Under the pieces are notes generated by a model. That model searched no databases and was not told the DNA's origin. It saw only the letters and a program-made list of their open reading frames with translations. From Lachnospiraceae bacterium UBA3643 (GTDB taxonomy: Bacteria; Bacillota; Clostridia; Lachnospirales; Lachnospiraceae): a stretch of DNA of 15,387 nucleotides. Within the stretch, counting starts at the first letter, position 1; each line of letters starts with the position of its first letter. Both the position numbers and the translations under genes were made by a program. Location: positions 4,605-19,991 of the forward strand of contig DFKO01000173.1 of NCBI GenBank assembly GCA_002373855.1, written 5' to 3'. Below, one piece after another: positions 1-6,889 of this stretch.

Positions 1-357
1 GATCTCATCACCGGCCATAGGAGTACCCAGTCAAGGATTGATGAGGCGTTTATCACACCTACATTAAATGCCACCCCGGGAGACCTTTCTCTCGTCATGC
101 CAAAGCGTATACTCGACGGTATCATCGAGATGATCTACAAGCTTGACCGTATAGCACCGGGTACTGCAAATATGGATACACTCCTCTACGGCGTGGAAGT
201 TAAGTTTTATAACATGGAAGTGTCTATTGATGAAAATCTTGAGACACTTCATAAAAATCTGTTTATCATCGGAGACTGCAGCGGTATCACCCATTCTCTC
301 TCCCATGCATCTGCCAGCGGTGTCCATGTAGCAAGACACATCGCGGGAATTGAATGA
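1..357 (+). CDS. FAD-dependent dehydrogenase, C-terminal part (COG2509-like)
   Basis: This is the last 118 codons of a gene whose start lies before the window; the frame is open from base 1 and stops with TGA at 355-357. The tail resembles the C-terminal end of the large NAD(P)/FAD-dependent dehydrogenase family COG2509. It has a TPGDLSLVMPKRI segment, then LLYGVEVKFY, and then the FAD-closing motif GDCSGITHSLSHASASGVHVA, the counterpart of the usual GD-G-G-T-G---A-ASG segment that contacts the flavin near the C-terminus. The family is widespread and cytosolic, but the substrate is mostly unknown. The stop overlaps the start of the following lipoprotein gene by four bases (ATGA), so the two are translationally coupled. 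Family assignment is from motif memory; the N-terminal dinucleotide-binding fold is not visible here. Confidence 0.75.
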   Translation, partial: DLITGHRSTQSRIDEAFITPTLNATPGDLSLVMPKRILDGIIEMIYKLDRIAPGTANMDTLLYGVEVKFYNMEVSIDENLETLHKNLFIIGDCSGITHSLSHASASGVHVARHIAGIE

Positions 358-1286
358 ATCGCAAAGTATTACTGAGCAATTTAATATTGGTAATGTTTAC
401 AGCGTTTATATGTCTCGCTGCATGTGGCATAAATGACGGCAACAGGGTTGGAGACTGCACCCTTACAGTTTCCTTTGACTCTGTGCCTGATGAATTCTAT
501 ACTCTCGATGAGAAACTCATTGATTCGTTTTACATCTGCGTAGTCATCGAAAATATCGTCACGGAAAAAAATTACAATATAATACTTGATAAAGATAACG
601 GCTTTGGATATACGGCATATCTGTATCCGGGCAGTTATCACTTAAAGAACATATATGCATACAATGCCGGCGTCATCGGTGTGGAGCTTAAATCCGATAC
701 AGAGTCGTTTGAATTAAAACGTGATAATGGGCAGAGGCTGAATATCACTATTGCAAATAAAGATGAGTTTATCAGATCATCAGATCTGATATCCCATTCG
801 GGGGAGATGGCGGGACTTGATAAGTTTTCAAGGCTGATCATGACTGGTGATACCATTTATGCCCTTGAAGATATAAAGGATGTACTTAACCTGACAGTGC
901 CGTCCGATAAGACTGTCATAAAAGCATACAGTAAAGAAGAATATACAGATGATGCAAAAGGCATAACCATAACGCTGCTAAACGATACTCCCGCTGAAAA
1001 AGAATATAAGGACTGCCGTGTCATAGCAGTGGAGATCACAAAGAGAAACTGTGTACTCCCGGGTTGCGTGGCAGTGGGAGTACCCGGCGAATATGTATGC
1101 AATGCTGTAACAGGGGTATACGGTCAGCCCCACTCCTTTGAGGGCATGGCTCTGTACGGGTACAGCTACGGCAGTACAGACTGTGTATACTGCGATGCAA
1201 ACACCGGAGACAGGATCACGGTGAGCATTGATGACGTGGGACGTTTTGTCTCGAAAATCAAATATGAGATGGAGCGATACGAATAA
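354..1286 (+). CDS. lipoprotein of unknown function
   Basis: The 310-residue product starts with a basic residue pair, a hydrophobic stretch (residues about 5-20) and a lipobox LAAC with the lipidated cysteine at residue 24, so it should be a membrane-anchored extracytoplasmic lipoprotein. Residues about 34-150 look rich in beta strands, including an AYLYPGSYHLKNIYAYN segment that resembles one edge of an immunoglobulin-like or transthyretin-like sandwich. The second half is cysteine-containing (several C-x(4-10)-C spacings between about residues 220 and 285) and matches no family I recognise. The ATG overlaps the upstream dehydrogenase stop (ATGA), and the TAA stop directly abuts the ATG of the J-domain membrane protein, so all three should be co-translated from one message. 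Its partner is most plausibly the membrane protein next to it. Lipoprotein status is secure; function is unknown. Confidence 0.8.
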   Translation: MNRKVLLSNLILVMFTAFICLAACGINDGNRVGDCTLTVSFDSVPDEFYTLDEKLIDSFYICVVIENIVTEKNYNIILDKDNGFGYTAYLYPGSYHLKNIYAYNAGVIGVELKSDTESFELKRDNGQRLNITIANKDEFIRSSDLISHSGEMAGLDKFSRLIMTGDTIYALEDIKDVLNLTVPSDKTVIKAYSKEEYTDDAKGITITLLNDTPAEKEYKDCRVIAVEITKRNCVLPGCVAVGVPGEYVCNAVTGVYGQPHSFEGMALYGYSYGSTDCVYCDANTGDRITVSIDDVGRFVSKIKYEMERYE

Positions 1287-2546
1287 ATGGAACTGCTGAC
1301 AGCCTTAAAAATAAATATCCTGTCGGTTATATCACTGCCGTTTCTGTTTATAGCTACTGTTGCAAAGATGACCGAGAAAGCTCTGGCCAAGATAAAGACG
1401 GTATTTATCATGCTGCTATTAACGGTAATTACCGTTGTGATCGTGATGATAAGCAACAACAGGAGTATACTGCCTGATAATTTAAGGACGATCATGATCA
1501 TAATCGCCGTAGCCGGAGTGGCCCTTGCAGCTCTTGGCGTCATTTTTAAAGTAGTATCTGTTATTTATAAAATAATAACTGCTGGTGTCAGAATGATTTT
1601 TGACACGATATATAAGGGGTCATATTCACTTTATATGTCACTGATGAATACCGCTGCATCAGATTATTATGATCTCTGTGAATATACATCTTCTCTGATA
1701 ACGGTTGTCTGCTGCATCTTTTATCATCTAAACAAAATGATAAATGTATTTATCAGGGCTTTTATCAGAGTATCCCTGTTATTATTTGTCATAGCATCCG
1801 GAGGATTCGCATATCTTTGGTATACAGAGATTGCCGGAGCAGTGAGGGAGACGTTTGGATTATCCCTAAGTGAATATCTAAATGGTTTTGGTACATGGTC
1901 ACTCATAAGCTCGGTGCTGCTGTTTATAGTGATAGTGGCCGACGTGGCCGTAATACTCATATCCCTTGGTATGGAGTGGACAAAGTGGTCGGGAGAGCTG
2001 TCATTTGATGAGGACGACCAGGACAGATATATGGATATGCTGGAGGATGATGAGGAGAGCTTTGAGACCCTGAGTATAGAGCAGGATGATGAAAATCTGG
2101 AATATTATGAGATAGTTTCAGACCACCTTGGCGGAGCCGGAGACTTGATGGAAGAGATAAGGCGTGCCCAGGTAATACAAAACAATCCCCTCCTTGAAAA
2201 TGCTTCGAATGAATATTTCAGGAGCCTGTCAGATATTACGGGAGAAATATCTAAATCAAAAGGCAACATGGACCCAATGGAATTTGCCGGACTGAAACCC
2301 TTTATAAAACATCTCGACAGACTGAGGGATGGATTATATAAAATTATAGACCGGCAGTATGAACTGGCCGACAGTATGCCGGGAGGTACATCATTTTTCT
2401 CGGGCTGCAATACAGTAGAGAAATTAAATAAACGATACAAGGCACTCTGCAAAGCATATCATCCGGATAACGAAGGCGGCGATGAAGAAACATTTATCGC
2501 CATTAAGCAGGAGTATGAAGAATTAAAGAAAGAGATGGAAGGATAA
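1287..2546 (+). CDS. polytopic membrane protein with C-terminal J-domain
   Basis: The product has 419 residues. The N-terminal half is hydrophobic, with membrane segments at about 10-27, 39-56, 67-88, 160-178 and 204-227, and a possible one around 136-147. A strongly acidic stretch follows (about 238-272, many D/E), then a helical linker. The last 50 residues form a compact J-domain: helix II, the HPD motif at 392-394 inside AYHPDNEGGDEETF, then helix III ending in EYEELKKEMEG. HPD is the signature by which J-domains stimulate the ATPase of Hsp70/DnaK. There is no zinc-finger, Gly/Phe region or client-binding domain of DnaJ, so this is a class III J-protein that would recruit DnaK to the inner face of the membrane. 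The ATG follows the lipoprotein stop with no gap. The membrane part is unrecognised. Confidence 0.8.
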   Translation: MELLTALKINILSVISLPFLFIATVAKMTEKALAKIKTVFIMLLLTVITVVIVMISNNRSILPDNLRTIMIIIAVAGVALAALGVIFKVVSVIYKIITAGVRMIFDTIYKGSYSLYMSLMNTAASDYYDLCEYTSSLITVVCCIFYHLNKMINVFIRAFIRVSLLLFVIASGGFAYLWYTEIAGAVRETFGLSLSEYLNGFGTWSLISSVLLFIVIVADVAVILISLGMEWTKWSGELSFDEDDQDRYMDMLEDDEESFETLSIEQDDENLEYYEIVSDHLGGAGDLMEEIRRAQVIQNNPLLENASNEYFRSLSDITGEISKSKGNMDPMEFAGLKPFIKHLDRLRDGLYKIIDRQYELADSMPGGTSFFSGCNTVEKLNKRYKALCKAYHPDNEGGDEETFIAIKQEYEELKKEMEG

Positions 2547-2555
2547 AAACCGCCT

Positions 2556-2624
2556 GTCCTCTATGCGATATCTGCAAAAGTTTTTATCAGACTTTTATAA
2601 AAGAGGACTAATATTCTTTTTTTT
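2556..2624 (+). terminator. possible weak terminator / long-loop inverted repeat after the J-domain gene
   Basis: GTCCTCT at 2556-2562 pairs perfectly with AGAGGAC at 2602-2608. Inside this loop AAAAGT (2576-2581) can pair with ACTTTT (2591-2596), and CTTTTATAAAAG at 2592-2603 is itself a perfect 12-base palindrome. A run of eight or more T follows at 2617-2624. The U-run is separated from the outer stem by eight bases and the stem is weak, so this is not a textbook intrinsic terminator. It may still end the upstream operon, or it may be an operator region for the downstream flavoprotein gene. Confidence 0.35.
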
Positions 2625-2626
2625 GG

Positions 2627-2640
2627 TAAAATATATTTTA
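2627..2640. promoter_or_regulatory. perfect 14-base AT palindrome upstream of the flavoprotein gene
   Basis: TAAAATATATTTTA is a perfect inverted repeat, 57 bases before the ATG of the PPOX-family gene. It also contains hexamers resembling -10 elements (TAAAAT, TATATT). An operator overlapping the promoter is one reading; chance in AT-rich DNA is another. I could not place a convincing -35 box. Confidence 0.3.
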
Positions 2641-2697
2641 GTAAAAAGTGTTTTGGCGACATGAGTCGAATAATTATTTAAGAAAGGAATCAGATCA

Positions 2698-3090
2698 ATG
2701 GAGAGAGTAGTAAAGTTTTTAAAGGATGCGGGAACATATTATCTTGCAACAGTTGACGGAGACAAAGCGAGAGTAAGGCCTTTTGGTACAGTAAATGTAT
2801 TTGAGGGCAAACTCTACATCCAGACCGGCAAGTCCAAGGATGTATCAAAACAGATCCATTTAAATCCAAATGTAGAGATATGTGCATTTATGAACGGGGA
2901 CTGGCTCCGTGTATCGGGACAGCTCATTGAGGATGATAACAGGGAGGCGAGAAAGTCGATGCTCGACGCTTATCCAAACCTCCGTGGCATGTACTCAGAG
3001 GATGACGGCAACACAGAGGTATTTTACTTAAAGGATGCCACCGCTACATTCTCTTCATTTACAAAGGCGCCTGAGACCGTTACATTTTAA
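2698..3090 (+). CDS. pyridoxamine 5'-phosphate oxidase family (FMN-binding split-barrel) protein
   Basis: The 130-residue product resembles the small, single-domain PPOX-like flavoproteins that bind FMN in a dimeric split barrel. Recognisable family features are LATVDGDKARVRPFG near residues 17-31, the strand KLYIQTGKSKDVSKQI (about residues 38-54), where the phosphate-binding TGKSKD turn sits, the strand VEICAFMNGDWLRVSGQL, and a closing AYPNLRGMYS loop. Members typically reduce or bind flavin, F420 or haem-like cofactors; the substrate cannot be read from the sequence. A good ribosome site, AGAAAGGA at 2681-2688, lies nine bases before the ATG. The gene stands alone between two gaps of about 150 and 130 bases, so it is probably its own transcription unit. 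The upstream gap holds two palindromes that may be regulatory; the downstream gap has T-rich runs but no GC stem. Confidence 0.85.
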   Translation: MERVVKFLKDAGTYYLATVDGDKARVRPFGTVNVFEGKLYIQTGKSKDVSKQIHLNPNVEICAFMNGDWLRVSGQLIEDDNREARKSMLDAYPNLRGMYSEDDGNTEVFYLKDATATFSSFTKAPETVTF

Positions 3091-3166
3091 ATAAAATATT
3101 TTTGTTTTTTTAAAAACCCCCTTGCATATTGTATTCGTTTCATTTAATGTTGACGCAAGACCCATT

Positions 3167-3191
3167 GATTTGGTCGGATTTGGTTTAACAT
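3167..3191 (+). promoter_or_regulatory. tandem 8-base direct repeat and possible promoter before the exporter genes
   Basis: GATTTGGT occurs at 3167-3174 and again at 3177-3184, a 10-base period that puts both copies on one face of the helix. TAACAT at 3186-3191 could serve as a -10 element just downstream, with no good -35, as expected for an activator-dependent promoter whose activator covers the -35 region. The ribosome site of the exporter follows at 3209-3213. Direct repeats of this spacing are typical of response-regulator sites. The repeat is visible; the role is inferred. Confidence 0.35.
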
Positions 3192-3208
3192 TTTTTGGTA
3201 CAGTATGC

Positions 3209-3213
3209 GGAGG
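3209..3213 (+). promoter_or_regulatory. ribosome binding site fixing the GTG start of the first exporter subunit
   Basis: GGAGG lies nine bases before GTG 3223 and downstream of the in-frame ATG at 3205, which has no Shine-Dalgarno sequence of its own. This argues for initiation at GTG 3223. Confidence 0.7.
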
Positions 3214-3222
3214 GTTTTCTTC

Positions 3223-5058
3223 GTGAAGAGAGTGAGTGAAAAAGAGAAAGAGATCGAGAGATCTTTAATGCAGCTGGCACAGAGTACTACTGTAAGGCCC
3301 GGCAGGATAAAGTGGCTCATCACAAATATGAAAGGCTGCAAGACCCTGTATCTAATCGGTATTCTGGGTACATTTATTTATAACGGAATGCAGCTCACGG
3401 TACCTTATTTTTCGAGCAGGATCATCGATGATTTCTTAACAGGAGAGAGCGCTGTAAACAATATGGCGCTGCATCGTGATATTTTCTATGCCCTCATCGC
3501 AGCCATGATCGGCTTTACAATCCTGAGAGTATTAATCGTATATTTTGACTGTATGATCTATGAGGTCGTATCCCAGAAGGTTCTCTACAGAGTCCGCAAT
3601 ATTCTGTATGACAAGATCCAGCGCCAGGATATGGTCTTTTACAATACATACAGGACAGGTGATCTCATGACCAGAGTGACAGGCGATCTTGACGCTGTCC
3701 GTCATATGCTGGCATGGGTCATCCGTATGATTTTTGAAGCTTTTTCCCTCGTATCAGCCACAGCCATCTACTATATGTATATGAATGTAAAGCTGGCCCT
3801 GTGTATCCTTGCAGTAGGCCCGCTATTATTTGGCGTCATCGTATTGTTCAATAAAAAGATCGCACCCATGCATGCACTCCTCCGTGAGAAGCTGGCTGAG
3901 ATGAATACCGTAGCCCAGGAGAATATCTCCGGAAACCGGGTGGTAAAAGCATTCGCGAGAGAAATATATGAGATAGAGAGATTTGATGAGTGCAATAAAG
4001 ATTACAGGGATACAAATATAAAGACAGCAAATACGTGGCTTGATTTTTATCCTTATGTGGAATTTACCGCAAACCTCCTGAGAGTAATACTGCTCCTGGC
4101 AGGAGGTCTCTTCCTCATAAAGGGAGAACTCACCATGGGCGAGTTTGTGGCATTTTCAGGACTTACATGGGCTATCGCAAACCCTATGCGTCAGCTTGGA
4201 AATATCATGAACGAATTCCAACGCTTTGCGGCAGCATCAGACAAAGTCATGGATATCTATTATTCCAAGGCTCATATCAGGGACAAAGAAAATGCAATAT
4301 CAAACGACTCACGTCTTAAGGGCAGAGTAGAGTTTAGGGATGTCAGCTTTCAGTATGAGGACGGCAATCTGCCGGTACTTAAGCATATCTCATTTACGGC
4401 AGAGCCCGGCCAGACCATAGCCATCATGGGTGAGACAGGATGCGGCAAGACTTCCCTCATACATCTGATACCGAGATTTTACGAGGCGACAGGTGGTGAG
4501 ATACTGATTGACGGCGTAAATGTTGAGGATTATAAGCTTAAATATTTAAGAGAAAATATAGGACTTGCCACCCAGGAGGTCCTCCTTTATTCCGATTCAA
4601 TAGACGGCAATATCGCATACGGCGACAGCTCCATTAAGCGTGAGCAGGTAGTACGTTTTGCCAGATATGCATCGGCAGATGACTTTATCGCCAAGATGCC
4701 GGAAGGATACGAGACCATAGTAGGCGAGAGAGGCGTAGGACTCTCAGGAGGCCAGAAGCAGAGGATATCTCTGGCAAGAGCCCTGGCTGTGAGACCGTCC
4801 ATACTTATCCTCGACGATACCACATCGGCTGTGGATCTGGAGACAGAAAAGCATATCCAGCAGAGCCTTAAAGAACTTGACTTTGAATGTACCAAGATCA
4901 TAATCGCCCAGCGTATCTCTACGACAAAAGAGGCAGATCAGATACTCATCATGCAGCACGGTGAGATTACGGAGCGCGGTACCCACGAAGAGCTCATTAA
5001 AAAAGGCGGATACTACGCAGACCTTGTAAACCTTCAGATGGGAGGTGAGGCAGTATGA
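3223..5058 (+). CDS. ABC exporter half-transporter, degenerate-site subunit
   Basis: The product has 611 residues from GTG 3223; an ATG at 3205 in frame would add six residues but lacks a ribosome site. A type-IV ABC exporter membrane domain (six helices, about residues 35-320) is followed by a nucleotide-binding domain. Walker A GETGCGKT is at 403-410, the Q-loop Gln at 451, a consensus LSGGQ signature at 507-511, and Walker B ends in D531-D532. The usual catalytic Glu after Walker B is Asp, and the H-loop His is Gln563 (IIIAQRIST). These are the marks of the catalytically impaired subunit in heterodimeric exporters such as BmrC and TM287. The gene overlaps its partner by four bases (ATGA). 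Substrates of the class include drugs, lipids and peptides; the actual substrate is not predictable. The subunit should act only as a heterodimer in the cytoplasmic membrane. Confidence 0.93.
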   Translation: MKRVSEKEKEIERSLMQLAQSTTVRPGRIKWLITNMKGCKTLYLIGILGTFIYNGMQLTVPYFSSRIIDDFLTGESAVNNMALHRDIFYALIAAMIGFTILRVLIVYFDCMIYEVVSQKVLYRVRNILYDKIQRQDMVFYNTYRTGDLMTRVTGDLDAVRHMLAWVIRMIFEAFSLVSATAIYYMYMNVKLALCILAVGPLLFGVIVLFNKKIAPMHALLREKLAEMNTVAQENISGNRVVKAFAREIYEIERFDECNKDYRDTNIKTANTWLDFYPYVEFTANLLRVILLLAGGLFLIKGELTMGEFVAFSGLTWAIANPMRQLGNIMNEFQRFAAASDKVMDIYYSKAHIRDKENAISNDSRLKGRVEFRDVSFQYEDGNLPVLKHISFTAEPGQTIAIMGETGCGKTSLIHLIPRFYEATGGEILIDGVNVEDYKLKYLRENIGLATQEVLLYSDSIDGNIAYGDSSIKREQVVRFARYASADDFIAKMPEGYETIVGERGVGLSGGQKQRISLARALAVRPSILILDDTTSAVDLETEKHIQQSLKELDFECTKIIIAQRISTTKEADQILIMQHGEITERGTHEELIKKGGYYADLVNLQMGGEAV

Positions 5059-6863
5059 AGCGAAATACATATAAAGAGGATGAATTATTGGAAGAGCCTT
5101 TTGACATAAAGCATATCATCAGGGCTTCTTCATATATAAAGAAATATTCAAAGGCCATGGCCGTTGCTTTGTTTTTATCTGCACTCGCCGGCATCACGGG
5201 ACTGGTGGCACCTTTTATCACAAAGCAGGCCCTCGATGAGGCCATTCCGGCAAAGGATACAAACCAGCTCTATATTTTGGTAGGTCTCCTGCTCCTTGCA
5301 TTTATAGTCAGTGTCATATTTTCAACTGTCAGATCGAGAGTCATGGCCAGGGTCAGCCAGAAGATAATATATGACATCAGAGGGGATCTCTTTGCCCATT
5401 TGCAAAAGCTGCCGTTTCAGTATTATGATGACAGGCCCCACGGCAAGATCCTGATACGTGTAGTCAACTATGTAAACTCCGTATCAGACATGCTGAGCAA
5501 CGGTCTCATAAATATGATACTCGAGATCATGAACCTGATATTCATCGTCATATTTATGTTTATGGTTGATGTAAAGCTCTCCCTGGTAGTCATGGCAGGT
5601 GTACCCGTACTTGCCGTATTTATGTTTTGGATTAAAGGCAGGCAGAGAGTTTCATGGCAGCATGTATCAAATAAAAACTCCAACTTAAATGCGTACCTTC
5701 AGGAAAATATCGTGGGAGCCAGGATTACCCAGATATTTGCAAGAGAAGATGAGAATGCTGTTATATTCAGGGATCTGTCAGAAGACTGCAGGGATACATG
5801 GATGCAGGCTGTCAGCTACAGCAACATGATATGGCCCGGCATTGATACCATATCTGTATTTGTAAGGGCTGCCATATTTTTATTCGGCCTGCTGATATTC
5901 GGTCAGGGCAATGAATCCCTCGGTACCATAGTGGCTGTCTCCTCATATGCGTCCCAGTTCTGGCAGCCTATCATGAACCTGGGTAATATTTTTAACAACT
6001 TTATTAATAATGTCGCAAACCTTGAGCGTATATTTGAGACGATGGACGAGCCCGTACTCATAGATGATGCTCCTGATGCCGTACCTATGTCTGACTTAAG
6101 GGCAGCCCGTGAAAGAGGGGAACAGTCAGGAGAGGTCGTATTTGATCATGTGAGCTTTTCATATGAGAAAGGCAAGGAGATACTCCATGATGTCTCATTT
6201 ACTGTAAAGCCCGGCGAGAGCATAGCCCTGGTAGGACCTACCGGTGCAGGCAAGAGTACGATAGTCAGCCTCATCTCAAGATTTTACAATCTCGACAGCG
6301 GAGCCATATACATAGACGGTCAGGATATCTCAAAGGTGACTCTGGAATCACTCAGATCCCAGATGGGTATTATGCTCCAGGACAGCTTTATATTTTCCGG
6401 ATCCATAGCCGACAATATCAGATACGGCAGATTAAATGCCACTGATGAAGAGATAAGGTGTGCATCAAAGACTGTATGCGCCGATGATTTCATACAGGGA
6501 ATGCCCGACGGTTATGGTACTGTAGTAAAGGAAAGAGGCTCGACCCTCTCCCAGGGCCAGAAACAGCTCATATCCTTCGCCAGGACACTGCTCTCCGATC
6601 CGGCCATCCTGGTTCTTGACGAGGCTACATCCAGCATAGATGTCCGTACGGAAAAGGCACTCCAGGCAGGATTAAATGCAATGCTTAAAGGCCGTACAAG
6701 CTTTATTATCGCCCACAGATTATCAACTGTGACAGGATGTGATAAAATAATGTATATAGAAGGCGGTGGCATACTTGAGCAGGGTACCCATGAGGAGCTC
6801 ATGAGAAAAAAGGGAGCATATTACAGACTCTATACAGCTCAGATGGAGGATGTCGCGTCATAA
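5055..6863 (+). CDS. ABC exporter half-transporter, consensus-site subunit
   Basis: The 602-residue partner of the preceding gene starts with ATG inside its TGA stop. Six membrane helices lie between about residues 33 and 320. The nucleotide-binding domain has Walker A GPTGAGKS at 394-401, Q-loop Gln442, Walker B with D522 and catalytic Glu523, and H-loop His554 (IIAHRLSTV). Its signature is LSQGQ (498-502) instead of LSGGQ. This weakened signature faces the degenerate Walker sites of the partner, while this subunit's good Walker sites face the partner's LSGGQ. The pair therefore has one active and one inactive ATP site, as in BmrCD, LmrCD and TM287/288. An insertion at about 338-358, rich in charged residues, precedes the ATPase domain. 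Only 26 bases separate the stop from the sensor gene downstream. Confidence 0.93.
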   Translation: MKRNTYKEDELLEEPFDIKHIIRASSYIKKYSKAMAVALFLSALAGITGLVAPFITKQALDEAIPAKDTNQLYILVGLLLLAFIVSVIFSTVRSRVMARVSQKIIYDIRGDLFAHLQKLPFQYYDDRPHGKILIRVVNYVNSVSDMLSNGLINMILEIMNLIFIVIFMFMVDVKLSLVVMAGVPVLAVFMFWIKGRQRVSWQHVSNKNSNLNAYLQENIVGARITQIFAREDENAVIFRDLSEDCRDTWMQAVSYSNMIWPGIDTISVFVRAAIFLFGLLIFGQGNESLGTIVAVSSYASQFWQPIMNLGNIFNNFINNVANLERIFETMDEPVLIDDAPDAVPMSDLRAARERGEQSGEVVFDHVSFSYEKGKEILHDVSFTVKPGESIALVGPTGAGKSTIVSLISRFYNLDSGAIYIDGQDISKVTLESLRSQMGIMLQDSFIFSGSIADNIRYGRLNATDEEIRCASKTVCADDFIQGMPDGYGTVVKERGSTLSQGQKQLISFARTLLSDPAILVLDEATSSIDVRTEKALQAGLNAMLKGRTSFIIAHRLSTVTGCDKIMYIEGGGILEQGTHEELMRKKGAYYRLYTAQMEDVAS

Positions 6864-6889
6864 GATATTAAAGTATACGGGGGATATTG

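Noticed and set aside
1166..1543. Reverse-strand 125-residue open frame across the lipoprotein/J-protein junction.
   Set aside because: It lies opposite two well-supported genes, has no ribosome site and low-complexity Ile/Thr/Val content typical of an antisense shadow of membrane-protein codons.
3091..3118. Intrinsic terminator after the flavoprotein gene (T-runs and TTTTTAAAAA).
   Set aside because: There is no GC-containing stem; the runs are AT-only and the T-tracts are not preceded by a stable hairpin.
3091..3208. Possible c-di-GMP riboswitch before the exporter, prompted by GACGCAAGACC at 3152-3162.
   Set aside because: Only a short GACGCAA-like match is present. The AT-rich flanks cannot form the two-helix GEMM fold and the conserved CACAGGGCAAACC-like part is missing.
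3205..3222. ATG 3205 as start of the first ABC subunit.
   Set aside because: No ribosome site precedes it, while GGAGG at 3209-3213 is placed for GTG 3223.
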